A program made the translations under genes and the position numbers. Below are positions 1-8,010 of a DNA stretch of 64,000 nucleotides, piece by piece (within the stretch, counting starts at the first letter, position 1; each line of letters opens with the position of its first letter). Under the pieces are notes generated by a model that saw only the letters and a program-made list of their open reading frames with translations, did not search any database and was not told where the DNA came from. Origin of the DNA: UBA6115 sp964346355 (GTDB lineage Bacteria > Bacillota > Clostridia > Christensenellales > Aristaeellaceae); NCBI GenBank assembly GCA_964346355.1, contig CAYFUH010000004.1, positions 1-64,000 of the forward strand, read 5' to 3'.

Positions 1-5
1 TTCAT
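1..5 (-). CDS. Start codon of a gene leaving the left edge
   Basis: Only the ATG (bases 5-3, minus strand) and two more bases are inside the window. The call rests on context. A GGAGGG ribosome-binding site lies at 15-10, four to five bases upstream of the ATG, and a good sigma-A promoter lies just above it. Nothing can be said about the product. Confidence 0.5.
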
Positions 6-40
6 CAAGCCCTCCAAGAAACAAGTGTTGTACAAAGTTG

Positions 41-69
41 ATTATAGCACAGTGCTAAGGATTTGTGAA
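41..69 (-). promoter_or_regulatory. Sigma-A promoter for the gene leaving the left edge
   Basis: On the minus strand TTCACA (69-64) and a perfect TATAAT (46-41) are separated by 17 bases. The start site should fall near 34, giving a leader of about 30 bases with the GGAGGG site before the ATG at 5. Confidence 0.65.
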
Positions 70-93
70 GTTTTTAAGCGTTAGTCTTGAAAA

Positions 94-196
94 CCTGGTA
101 CAAAAGAGGTGGATCACCAGATGGGGATTCGTCCTTTTGATAGACCAGGGGGGCAAGTGACTGGCTGAAACCTGTTGCCTGTGGCAGGAATCTTGC
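94..196 (-). other. Hairpin-rich non-coding segment with possible terminator
   Basis: Two long-range pairings are visible on the minus strand. GCAAG/CTTGC (196-192 with 157-153) encloses a smaller CCTG/CAGG stem. A second stem starts with CCTGGT (149-144) pairing with ACCAGG (99-94), continues inward through CAAAAG/CTTTTG, and is followed by TTTT, which could end a transcript. No reading frame here has a ribosome-binding site or a recognisable product. It may be the 3' part of the RNA proposed at 305-497 or a separate leader. I did not recognise RNase P RNA, tmRNA, SRP RNA or a known riboswitch core. Confidence 0.3.
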
Positions 197-304
197 TTTA
201 ACTTCCCAGGACCATGTTGAACCACTGCCTTGATTGGCTTCCCAAGGCCAGCAAGAATTGACTTAAATACCAGCAGACCGGCTACAAAAGGCGTCTCATC
301 TTAC

Positions 305-497
305 AAAAAAACTGTGGTCAAAACGCGTCACAGTTCAATTGTCGTCGCAGGGGTTTCGCTGAAATTAGCAGTGTACATAAGGGATTTCAACGCTTTCCCA
401 CATCCGCATGGCAAATCCCCATCATCGGGGTCAGACAATTCCTTCTCCGTAATTTAATAAATTCACCAGGAATCTCACTCGCAACGCGTCAACCAAC
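305..497 (-). ncRNA. Candidate structured small RNA of about 190 nt
   Basis: A minus-strand extended -10 element (TG, one base, TACAAT; TACAAT at 509-504) lies just upstream. About 190 bases later comes a hairpin with AACTGTG/CACAGTT arms (335-329, 316-310) followed by seven T, a rho-independent terminator. Between them are nested pairings: GACGCGTT (490-483) with its own copy at 329-322 through G-T wobbles, AATTGTC/GACAATT (440-434 with 343-337), and GGGATTT/AAATCCC (419-413 with 387-381). A long closing stem, an interrupted middle and a size near 190 nt resemble 6S RNA, but no consensus was matched. No frame inside has a ribosome-binding site. Confidence 0.3.
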
Positions 498-582
498 AAC
501 CACATTGTATCACACTCCTTTAAAGAACTCCATGTTAAAAGGTGGTAAAATGGTCAAGTTTCAAGCGATGTATTGGATTTGC

Positions 583-1332
583 TCACCCCTTGAGCAGACT
601 GACTTCGCCTGCGACCAGCCGGACTGGCCCGTTCTCTGTTTCTACCAGTAAAGCCCCATCATCATCAACCGTTACAGCATGGCCGGTTGTTTGCTTCCCT
701 TCGTTTATGAAGGAAACCTTCCGGCCTATTGTAATGCATTTTGACCGATATACTGGCATGTGGGCAGGCATATTGGGAAGATTATTCAAGATTTCATTGA
801 TGAGGCATGCGGCAAGCTGCTCACGGTCAACGGGATGATGTGCTTGGTGGAGCGTGCCGGCGATGTCCTGCAAATCCTCCGGAAAATCAACAGATCCGGT
901 ATTGATGCCGATGCCGATTACGATGCGGCTGAGCGTTTGATTGAGAACTACCCCCTCCGCCAGAATACCGCAGACCTTTTTACCTTGCATCAGCAGGTCA
1001 TTGACCCATTTGATATCTGTTTGGAGGCCAGTCACTGTCCAAATTGCGTTGTGTGCAGCGACAGCAGCCAGAGTGGTGAAATTGCCGGGTGAACAACCGT
1101 TGCTGTTGACAATGAGGCTAAGATACAGCCCGCCTTCGGGCGAAAAAAAGGAACGGCCCAGCCGGCCTCTCCCCGCGCCTTGTTGACTGGCGATGACCAC
1201 AGCCGGCAATTTCACGCTTTTGCGCGCCCAGGATTTGGCGTAGATATTGGTGGAATCAATTGAATCAAACACCCGGAGGGCAACCGGGTGTTTGAGATAG
1301 CGCTGGATGCGCTCGTGGTTCAAACTGCTCAT
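583..1332 (-). CDS. birA: Biotin--[acetyl-CoA-carboxylase] ligase, catalytic form without DNA-binding domain
   Basis: This enzyme activates biotin with ATP and attaches it to the lysine of biotin-carboxyl-carrier domains. The 249 residues contain the family motifs: DSIDSTN (23-29), the nucleotide loop GRGRLGR (54-60) followed by SPEGG, KWVNDL (108-113) with the catalytic-type lysine, and GIGIN. The N-terminal winged-helix domain of bifunctional BirA is absent, because the protein begins at the linker before DSIDSTN. It should therefore modify proteins but not act as the biotin repressor. The ATG follows the bioY stop by 14 bases and has no clear ribosome-binding site, so translation may depend on coupling to bioY. 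Confidence 0.93.
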   Translation of the reverse strand: MSSLNHERIQRYLKHPVALRVFDSIDSTNIYAKSWARKSVKLPAVVIASQQGAGRGRLGRSFFSPEGGLYLSLIVNSNGCSPGNFTTLAAVAAHNAIWTVTGLQTDIKWVNDLLMQGKKVCGILAEGVVLNQTLSRIVIGIGINTGSVDFPEDLQDIAGTLHQAHHPVDREQLAACLINEILNNLPNMPAHMPVYRSKCITIGRKVSFINEGKQTTGHAVTVDDDGALLVETENGPVRLVAGEVSLLKG

Positions 1333-1346
1333 CTAAAGTGATCGGA

Positions 1347-1913
1347 TTACACAGGACGCGGCATTTTATCCAGCCGGAGGGACAGCCAGGCAGCCAGCAC
1401 GCACTTGAGGATATCCCCTGGGATGAAGGGATAGACCGCGAAAGGCAGCACCTCTACCAGGCTGCGGCCGGTTAAAAACATCAGCCAGGCGGTGCCGGGG
1501 ATGTAACAGGCCAAGAGCGCGGCGCCGCACAAAAGCGCGCGCTGAACGAAGGTGACGGCGTGGTCGCGCAGCAGCGCGATGATGGCGACAGACAGGAAGT
1601 AGCCCAGCAGATAGCCGCCTGTGTTGCCAAAGAGGGCCTGCGGCCCGCCCCTGAAATTGGCGAACACCGGCAGCCCAAACGCGCCCATCAGCAAATACAG
1701 CCCCACCGCAATCATGGCCCAGCGTTTGTTCAGCACAAAGCCCGTCACAAAAACAGCCAGCAGACCCAGGTTAATGGGCACCATGGGCAGGGGGATGACA
1801 ATCTGCGAGGCGACCACGATAATCGCGATCATCAGGGCGGAGAGGAGCATAAAGTACAATTGGGCGCTGCTCCTGGGGGACCTGGATTGAACAGTACGTG
1901 TGTGTTGATTCAT
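1347..1913 (-). CDS. bioY: Biotin ECF transporter substrate-binding protein BioY
   Basis: BioY is the membrane S-component that captures biotin for an energy-coupling-factor transporter. The 188 residues form about six hydrophobic segments. The family region is GGPQALFGNTGGYLLGY, with NTGG where PTGG is common, and a later FIPGDILK segment. No ecfA or ecfT is nearby, so a shared ECF module is presumably encoded elsewhere. It is the first gene of a bioY-birA operon. The ATG lies only seven bases after a perfect TATAAT and has no ribosome-binding site, so the mRNA may be leaderless. An internal ATG at codon 22 also lacks a well-placed site. Confidence 0.9.
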   Translation of the reverse strand: MNQHTRTVQSRSPRSSAQLYFMLLSALMIAIIVVASQIVIPLPMVPINLGLLAVFVTGFVLNKRWAMIAVGLYLLMGAFGLPVFANFRGGPQALFGNTGGYLLGYFLSVAIIALLRDHAVTFVQRALLCGAALLACYIPGTAWLMFLTGRSLVEVLPFAVYPFIPGDILKCVLAAWLSLRLDKMPRPV

Positions 1914-1920
1914 GGGGTCA

Positions 1921-1948
1921 ATTATAGGACGAACCGTAAAATTTGCAA
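1921..1948 (-). promoter_or_regulatory. Promoter of bioY-birA, apparently leaderless
   Basis: Minus-strand TTGCAA (1948-1943), 16 bases, then TATAAT (1926-1921). The bioY ATG begins eight bases after the last T of the -10, where transcription is expected to start. A TTGACA lies slightly further upstream (1956-1951), but at 24 bases it is too far from the -10. Confidence 0.6.
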
Positions 1949-1995
1949 AGTGTCAATCAAATCGGTTTTATCAAAAACATGCAACCCTACCCACA

Positions 1996-4900
1996 TCAGG
2001 CGATGTGTGCGGTGATGAACGTCAGTTTACCCTTGCGCAAAGCCAGCGCCAAAGGCCCGCTTACTGTGTTACCCGCCACAGCTTCCTGCCTGCCGTCCTG
2101 CCATACGATGTCCAGGCGGTGGACTGTGCCTGCCCCCTTGCCGAAGGTGGCTTTTGAGCCGGGATTGACATAGCGCACCGTGCAGGAGGACAAGAAGCGG
2201 AACGCCAGCTCACCCCGCTCATCAAACAGCCAGTCCGGCAGGATGGGTGCGAACGTGAGGCACAGCGTATCATCCTGCAGATAAAACAGGCGCTGCCCCA
2301 TCAGCATGGTAAGCCACATGCTGATGACTTCGATGGTGGAGCCGGACAGCCGGGCCACATAGCCGCGGCCATGGGTTTTGGCATCCGGATTGACGGAGGA
2401 AGCGATGAAGGAAGAGTTTTCCAGGATGCTTCTGCCATAGATAGCCGGATCCAAAAAGGGAATGAAAGCGTCCTGGAAAGCCTGGAAAAACTGTTCGTAC
2501 AGCCCGGCTTTCAGCAAGCCCAGGATGTACTTGTATTCCATGTGCAAAAAGACGCTCTCCCGCTCCAGCCAGCCTGCGGTGAAGGCGCGGATGCGCCCGG
2601 TCTCCATACTGATCCCCTCCAGGGACTCGCTGGTTTTGTACATCTTGAGTTTTGCGTCATAGATGCCGGACTGCTTAACCCGCTCTGCCATAATGCGCAG
2701 GGCAGGCGCATCCGCGCCGTCTGCCGCGCGCAGCATACGGGCCGGCCCTTCCAGGAAGAAGGGCACTGGCTGCAAACGGACTGCCTGCACCTTGACTGCC
2801 GGCAAACCATACGGCGCGATTCGCGGGCTGCCGTCCGCCTGTTTTTGTTCCTCCCATTGGGTAGCTTCGTGGGTGAAGTAGGTGGGCATGATGCCCTCCC
2901 CCACCGCCAGCGCGCGGGTGATTCCCTCCGCAACCTGTTGTTCAAAACCCTGCAGGACAGATTTGATCTGCGCATATGAGATTTCTGTCATCTTGCCGCT
3001 GACATGCGGGCAAATCTTCGCGCGGAAGGCTTCCCGCGCGTCCGCGCGCTGCTTCCAGGCCTGGAAAGCGTCCTCTTCTTTGATCTGCGACAATGCCAGC
3101 ATAAACGCTGCCAGTTCATCATTCAGCATCAGGCTGCCTGTCTCCGGGCAGACGGCTAAGAGCTTGCGCAGGATGCGCTGCAGCTCAATGGTCTCAGGCA
3201 TGCCGCTGCCCATCAGGCCAGGCAGGCCGTTCATGGCGTCACACCAGCCGGGCTTTCCGCCATCCATCTCAATGCCCAGGCCGGAGGGATCCAGCAGCGC
3301 GACCTTGTTGACGGCCAGCGCCAGCAGCTTACCAAACAGCGTGGTGGTGACCGTCTTCCCCTGCGCGTCCCTCAGCCAGTTGGTGCCGTTTGGGGTGAAG
3401 CCCGGGGCTTTTTCCTTCTGTTGGTCGTGCGCCAGCGCGCCATAGTGCCGCACCCCTTTTGGGGTGATGACTTGGGTATCCGCTCTGGGGCGGATATAAG
3501 CCGGGCTGTCGTAAAAACGGTAATCATCCCGGCCAAAGAACAGGTCCTCTTCTTGATCTGGATAGATGGACAGATAGTCCTCAATCAAATCCAGGCAGTA
3601 ATCAAAATGATCGCTCCAGTAGCCTTCGCCAAAGCCCGCCTCGATGCGCTGCACAGACAGGGCAAGCAGGCCGTGGACAAGGGCTTTTAGGCTGCCCTTG
3701 ATGGGCAAACGGTGGTCCAGGATGTAGGAACACAGCTGCCCCGGTGTGAAGGGGGACGCCAGCAGCGCGCGCAAGCCTTCATCCAGGTTTTGCAAATGCG
3801 TGTTAAGCAGGTCTTCCGCAGCCGCCTGTTGATCAGCAGGGATAATGAAGCTTGAGGGGCGGATTTCCAGCGGGTTGTAGCCATCCATCTGGATGAGGGA
3901 CAGGAAGCTCCACACATTGAAATCCCCCACCTTGGGGTTTTGTGTGACATCATGCCGCCGGTTCTGGCAGACATCCCGGAAATTGCCGTTGCCCTGGGAG
4001 TAGAAGGTGCCCGCAGTGGTGAAGAAATTGTAGTCCCGCTCCGGGTCGCCATGCTTGCGGGAGAACAGGTGGATGATTTTGCGTGCGTCCCCTTCCCCGA
4101 TAATGTGCGGATAGCCGCCGCGCAGGAAGTTATCCAGATAGGAGGACTGGATGTACTGGTCAAACAGGGGTCTGCCGGACTTGGTCCAAACATCCTTTGT
4201 GAAAACGTCCACAAGCTCCCGCGCAGCGCGCTCCTTCCGCTCAAAATAGTCCGGCTGGGCAAAAATGGGCAGCATATCCCGCAGCAAAGCGTCTGAGCCC
4301 GTAAAGCCCAGCAGGCTGCCAAAGCGCAGGGATTGGCCGGGCGCCAGTTCTGCCTTGAAAGGAGAAAAGCCGCAGGCGTATTTGTTGTAGAAAACCTGGT
4401 CTTGGTTCAATACGCCAGCCAGCCCTTCTTCCGCGAAAACCGTGGGCACCTGCAGGGAGGTCTCCTGGCCGAAGATGACGTCGGGATCAAAAATAACCTG
4501 TACCCGTTGGCCGTTATGCAGACCAAGGTAGTAATAGCCGCCGGTGATCTCCCCCACCTGGGCGGTGTCATCGGTGGTGGAACGCATGGAATAGATGGCG
4601 TAATGGTCCGCCATTCCCCTGACATCCGCCCAGCTTTTCATCAGGTTGGATACCGCTTTATACGCGTCCAGCTGCAGGCCATAAGGAAGCACACGCGGCA
4701 GGCCGTCCAGCGCCTCCAGGCTGATGGCTTGCCCGCTTAGGTTTTCAACCTGAACCTGCCGCGCCAGGGCACCGATGGGCTCCTCCGGCAGCACAAAATA
4801 GGTCACCCTTGTCTTGATGCCCAGGGTGTGGTTGATGTCCTCAATGCACAGCAGGTTGCGGTCAATCACCATGCGCCGCGCGCTGTCAGACAGCGGGCTA

Positions 4901-5181
4901 AAGGGTTCATAAAACGTCCCCTTCACGCGTAAGAACGTGCGGAAACCCTTAAGCGCCACGTGTTCATAGGCGGTGTTGGCCGGGTTGAACTCCATGATGG
5001 CGTTGCCCTTGTGATGCACGCCCAGGCTGTGCACGCCCTGACCGCGGTTGCAGTAATACACCCACAGGGGAATGCCCTGCACACCAGCGATGCCGGGCAG
5101 GAAGCTGGAAAAAGTGGCCGCTTTGTCATAGTTTTCAATGACAAAGGAATCCCCCAAAAGGGCGTAGGTGGGCTTTTTCAT
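1996..5181 (-). CDS. GH94-like (clan GH-Q) glycoside phosphorylase, probably acting on beta-1,3-glucan oligosaccharides
   Basis: This cytoplasmic protein of 1061 residues has no signal peptide. Enzymes of this clan split beta-glucosidic bonds with phosphate to give glucose-1-phosphate, saving ATP. The region around residue 647 (PGWCDAMNGLPG, then GMPETIEL) corresponds to the family DWNDxLN/GES segment carrying the general-acid aspartate. The length is nearer to the large GH149/GH161 beta-1,3-glucan phosphorylases than to cellobiose phosphorylase (about 800). It is the last gene of the glycan operon, and its AAGGAG site overlaps the stop of the GH16 gene. Secreted GH16 cutting plus intracellular phosphorolysis makes beta-1,3-oligoglucans the likely substrate. 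That specificity, and the choice among GH94, GH149 and GH161, is inference. Confidence 0.75.
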   Translation of the reverse strand: MKKPTYALLGDSFVIENYDKAATFSSFLPGIAGVQGIPLWVYYCNRGQGVHSLGVHHKGNAIMEFNPANTAYEHVALKGFRTFLRVKGTFYEPFSPLSDSARRMVIDRNLLCIEDINHTLGIKTRVTYFVLPEEPIGALARQVQVENLSGQAISLEALDGLPRVLPYGLQLDAYKAVSNLMKSWADVRGMADHYAIYSMRSTTDDTAQVGEITGGYYYLGLHNGQRVQVIFDPDVIFGQETSLQVPTVFAEEGLAGVLNQDQVFYNKYACGFSPFKAELAPGQSLRFGSLLGFTGSDALLRDMLPIFAQPDYFERKERAARELVDVFTKDVWTKSGRPLFDQYIQSSYLDNFLRGGYPHIIGEGDARKIIHLFSRKHGDPERDYNFFTTAGTFYSQGNGNFRDVCQNRRHDVTQNPKVGDFNVWSFLSLIQMDGYNPLEIRPSSFIIPADQQAAAEDLLNTHLQNLDEGLRALLASPFTPGQLCSYILDHRLPIKGSLKALVHGLLALSVQRIEAGFGEGYWSDHFDYCLDLIEDYLSIYPDQEEDLFFGRDDYRFYDSPAYIRPRADTQVITPKGVRHYGALAHDQQKEKAPGFTPNGTNWLRDAQGKTVTTTLFGKLLALAVNKVALLDPSGLGIEMDGGKPGWCDAMNGLPGLMGSGMPETIELQRILRKLLAVCPETGSLMLNDELAAFMLALSQIKEEDAFQAWKQRADAREAFRAKICPHVSGKMTEISYAQIKSVLQGFEQQVAEGITRALAVGEGIMPTYFTHEATQWEEQKQADGSPRIAPYGLPAVKVQAVRLQPVPFFLEGPARMLRAADGADAPALRIMAERVKQSGIYDAKLKMYKTSESLEGISMETGRIRAFTAGWLERESVFLHMEYKYILGLLKAGLYEQFFQAFQDAFIPFLDPAIYGRSILENSSFIASSVNPDAKTHGRGYVARLSGSTIEVISMWLTMLMGQRLFYLQDDTLCLTFAPILPDWLFDERGELAFRFLSSCTVRYVNPGSKATFGKGAGTVHRLDIVWQDGRQEAVAGNTVSGPLALALRKGKLTFITAHIA

Positions 5182-5187
5182 GTAAGC

Positions 5188-6186
5188 TTACTCCTTGGTT
5201 TTCGCTTCAATCAGGGCATTGATTTGCGGGCTTTGGTATACGCGCACATAATCCACCAGCATCTGCTGGGGCAGCACGCCCTCATCAATCCCCCGGGCGC
5301 CGCCCCAGTTACCGCCAAAGGCGATGTTGAGCAGCAGATGATGGCGCTGGTCAAAGGGCCATTCCTTATAGGTGGGTTGGGACACATACTGGGTGGGCTG
5401 GTAGGTGTAATAGATGGTGTCATCCACCGCAATCTGGATTTTATCCGGCAGCCAGATGAGCGTATAGGTATGGAAATCGTCACTGATATCAGGCACCTGG
5501 GTGGTCGCCGTTTTCTGTGTGCCTATGGAGTGGTGGAAGGTTTGTGTGTGAACGGAGGCATGCAATCTGCCCTGGTCATAGCCCACGTGCTCCATGATGT
5601 CAATCTCGCCGGAGGCGGGCCAGGAGCCATAGACCCAGTCCGTGGGCAGCATCCAGATGGCGGGCCAGGTGCCCAGCCCCCTCGGGATTTTGGCCCTGAT
5701 CTCAAACTTGCCGTATAGCCAGTCGCCCTTGTTGCGGGTGACCAGGCGGGTGGAGGTATACTCCCGGTTGCCCTTGCTTTCCTTGCGGGCTTCAATGATA
5801 AGCAGGCCGTCTTTGACGTCCACGTTCTCGCCCCGGGTGTAATACTGCAGCTCGTTGTTGCCCCAGCCGTGGCCGCCTACGTCATAGTCCCATTTATCCG
5901 GGTTGGGCGCACCGTTTATATCAAACTCATCCGACCAGACCAGCTCATAGGTGAGCGCGTCCTCGTCATACTCAAAACCGATGGCCTTGATGTGATCGGG
6001 GGAGATTTCTGCAATCGTATCCGGGTCTACATAGGCGCCGGAGACCTCTGTCCCTGTGCGCAGACTGCCTGGATCAAAACCGCCGTGTGTCATGGAGTCC
6101 TCCTCGTTGTCTTGGGTTTTTGCCGCCAGCGCGGAAATGTTTATGCAAAGCAAGATTGCCAAAATAACTGTTAGGAATGAACGCAT
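5188..6186 (-). CDS. Secreted GH16 endo-beta-1,3-glucanase (laminarinase type)
   Basis: GH16 enzymes hydrolyse internal bonds of beta-1,3 or mixed-linkage glucans with retention. The 332-residue protein starts with a signal peptide (MRSFLTVILAILLCINISALA). The catalytic signature EIDIME lies near residue 193, giving nucleophile and acid/base glutamates. WSDEFDINGAPNPDKW and GNNELQYYT are typical of bacterial laminarinases. I chose the ATG at 6186 because AAAGGAG lies six bases upstream and the signal peptide begins there; a longer frame upstream has neither. There is no lipobox or anchoring domain, so it is probably released. It lies between a permease gene and the phosphorylase and should supply their substrate. 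Confidence 0.92.
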   Translation of the reverse strand: MRSFLTVILAILLCINISALAAKTQDNEEDSMTHGGFDPGSLRTGTEVSGAYVDPDTIAEISPDHIKAIGFEYDEDALTYELVWSDEFDINGAPNPDKWDYDVGGHGWGNNELQYYTRGENVDVKDGLLIIEARKESKGNREYTSTRLVTRNKGDWLYGKFEIRAKIPRGLGTWPAIWMLPTDWVYGSWPASGEIDIMEHVGYDQGRLHASVHTQTFHHSIGTQKTATTQVPDISDDFHTYTLIWLPDKIQIAVDDTIYYTYQPTQYVSQPTYKEWPFDQRHHLLLNIAFGGNWGGARGIDEGVLPQQMLVDYVRVYQSPQINALIEAKTKE

Positions 6187-6196
6187 ACAAACTCCT

Positions 6197-7117
6197 TTAT
6201 TCGCCGGTGATGCCGGTGTTTTCGATGCCCTGGATAAACTGTTTTTGCACAACCAGATACAAAAGGATCAAGGGCAGGATGGAGATCAGGGTGGCCGCCA
6301 TTTTGTACGCCTCGTTTAACCGGAAGGCGCTGCCGGCGGAGGAGACCAGGCTTTCAAACTGCTGGTCGAACAGGTTGAGTTTGGAAGGCAGCAATTCAAT
6401 CGTGCCCGCAACCAGGGTGCCGGTGACATAGGTCTCGTTCCAGTTCCACACAAAGGAGAACAAGAAGACCACCAGCACTGTGGTAAGCGACAGGCGCACC
6501 ACCACATGGTAAAACACCTGAATCGGGCTGGCGCCGTCAATCATCGCGGCCTCGTCCAGCACGCGCGGAATCATGTTGAAGAAATTGTTGAAGATCAAAA
6601 TCAACACGGTGGAATACACCCCCTGGCCCATCAGCGCCATGGCCACCTGGGGCAGCGCCGTGCCGATCATCTTGATGCCGGTGGTCTCCTGGAAGGTGAT
6701 GAACATCATCAGCCTGGGCACCATGAGGACAGGCAGGGGCACGATAAAGGCCAGCAAAATCATCATGAACCAGAAGCGCTTGAACTTAAACTCGTACCGG
6801 GAGAGGGCGTAGCCGGTCAGCGCGGATACGATGGTCTGCGCCCCGGCTAAGAGGGCGGAAAACCAAAGGGAATTGACCAGGGATTTTTGCAAATTCAGCA
6901 CCCGCGCCGCGATGCGCAGATTTTCTGTTGAGGAGGCGCGCGGCAGCCATTCCACCGCCGGGTCAATCACGTCTGCCGCGCTCATGAAGGTTTTGGAGAT
7001 GATGCGGAAGACCGGCTCCATATACACAAAACTGACGCAAATCAGGATAAAGTAGATAACCAGGTTGCCCGCTTTGTGGCCGCTGTCTTTAAACAATCTG
7101 GCTCTGAATTTTTTCAT
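6197..7117 (-). CDS. Carbohydrate ABC transporter permease, MalG/UgpE type (second pair)
   Basis: Inner-membrane subunit of a CUT1-type sugar importer, 306 residues with about six transmembrane segments. The EAA loop that contacts the ATPase reads EAAMIDGASPIQVFYHVV. The start at 7117 (MKKFRARL) overlaps the preceding stop as ATGA and has GGAGG ten bases upstream. The open frame continues further upstream but only as an out-of-phase reading of the neighbouring permease. It pairs with the MalF-type gene before it. The next gene, GH16, starts ten bases after its stop. Confidence 0.92.
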   Translation of the reverse strand: MKKFRARLFKDSGHKAGNLVIYFILICVSFVYMEPVFRIISKTFMSAADVIDPAVEWLPRASSTENLRIAARVLNLQKSLVNSLWFSALLAGAQTIVSALTGYALSRYEFKFKRFWFMMILLAFIVPLPVLMVPRLMMFITFQETTGIKMIGTALPQVAMALMGQGVYSTVLILIFNNFFNMIPRVLDEAAMIDGASPIQVFYHVVVRLSLTTVLVVFLFSFVWNWNETYVTGTLVAGTIELLPSKLNLFDQQFESLVSSAGSAFRLNEAYKMAATLISILPLILLYLVVQKQFIQGIENTGITGE

Positions 7118-8010
7118 GGCAGCGGCACCTCCTTGTCCCTGGGCGCGCGGAAGATGAGGAAGGCGATACCGATCATTAACAGGACCACCAGGCTGTAAAT
7201 CCAGGCGTAGGTCGCGGCGTAGCCCAGGCCGTTGCTCATGTTGGCGGTCGCGGTGCGGATGAGCGTGTACACCGTGTTGATGTTGTAGGTGGATAGCTGC
7301 GCAATGGCGAAGATGGCGCTGATGAGGGCGATGGGCCGAATCTGCGGCATGGTAATCTTCCATAAAATCTGCCACTCATTGGCCGAGTCGATGCGCGCGG
7401 CTTCATACATGCTGGGGTTGATTTTTTGCATGCCGTTGATGAAGAGCACAATGGGGATGCCCGTAAACCAGAGGATGGTGGACAGCTGCCGGAACACCCC
7501 CGAGAGCATGTTGGAAAAGGCCGGGGAATAGCTTTCCAGGATGTTGAACAAAAAGAGGTTGGTATACTCATCCGGCATCGCGACACCGTTGATGATCGTC
7601 TGGGAATCCAGAATCTGCCACATCACGGGGCCGGACATAATGATGACGGGCAAGAAGAAGATGGTGCGGAAGAAGGCCTTGCCCCGCTTGATGCGGTTGA
7701 GAAAATAGGCAACCACAAAGGAGACCACCACAATCATGAAGGTGTAGGGCACAATCATCATCACAAATTCGCCCAAAGCGGGCACGAACTCCACGTTCTT
7801 GAAAAAGGCGGTGATGTAGTTTTCCCAGCCAGTGAAGGTGATCTCATACCCCCTTATGGTGGAGTTGACGGAGGTAAAGCTAAGCCCAATCGTCGCCACG
7901 AAGGGAAAGAGGGTAAAGAGGAGAAAACCAATGATCCAGGGCGCCATGAACAGATAGCCCATCCGGTTTTGGCGGCGGGCGAAGGCTGCGTCCTTTTTGC
8001 GGTTCTTCAC
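7114..8010 (-). CDS. Carbohydrate ABC transporter permease, MalF/UgpA type (second pair)
   Basis: Partner membrane subunit of 298 residues with six transmembrane segments and the coupling loop EAARIDSANEWQILWKITMP. The start codon is GTG at 8010, with GGAGG seven bases upstream, and it shares GTGA with the stop of the DUF5696 gene. The end overlaps the next permease by ATGA, so the pair should be made in equal amounts. No ATPase gene occurs anywhere in the operon; CUT1 importers of this kind often use a shared MsiK-like ATPase encoded elsewhere. Confidence 0.92.
   Translation of the reverse strand: MKNRKKDAAFARRQNRMGYLFMAPWIIGFLLFTLFPFVATIGLSFTSVNSTIRGYEITFTGWENYITAFFKNVEFVPALGEFVMMIVPYTFMIVVVSFVVAYFLNRIKRGKAFFRTIFFLPVIIMSGPVMWQILDSQTIINGVAMPDEYTNLFLFNILESYSPAFSNMLSGVFRQLSTILWFTGIPIVLFINGMQKINPSMYEAARIDSANEWQILWKITMPQIRPIALISAIFAIAQLSTYNINTVYTLIRTATANMSNGLGYAATYAWIYSLVVLLMIGIAFLIFRAPRDKEVPLP

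Noticed and set aside
230..457. Plus-strand frame of 75 codons in the left non-coding region
   Set aside because: No ribosome-binding site, no family resemblance, and it runs opposite to the hairpin-rich RNA proposed there.
94..500. RNase P RNA, tmRNA or SRP RNA
   Set aside because: The size would fit the first two, but the conserved RNase P, tmRNA and SRP core sequences were not found on either strand.
7118..7375. N-terminal extension of the MalG-type permease gene
   Set aside because: The upstream part of the open frame is a histidine- and arginine-rich reading of the overlapping permease in another phase; the real start is at 7117 with GGAGG.
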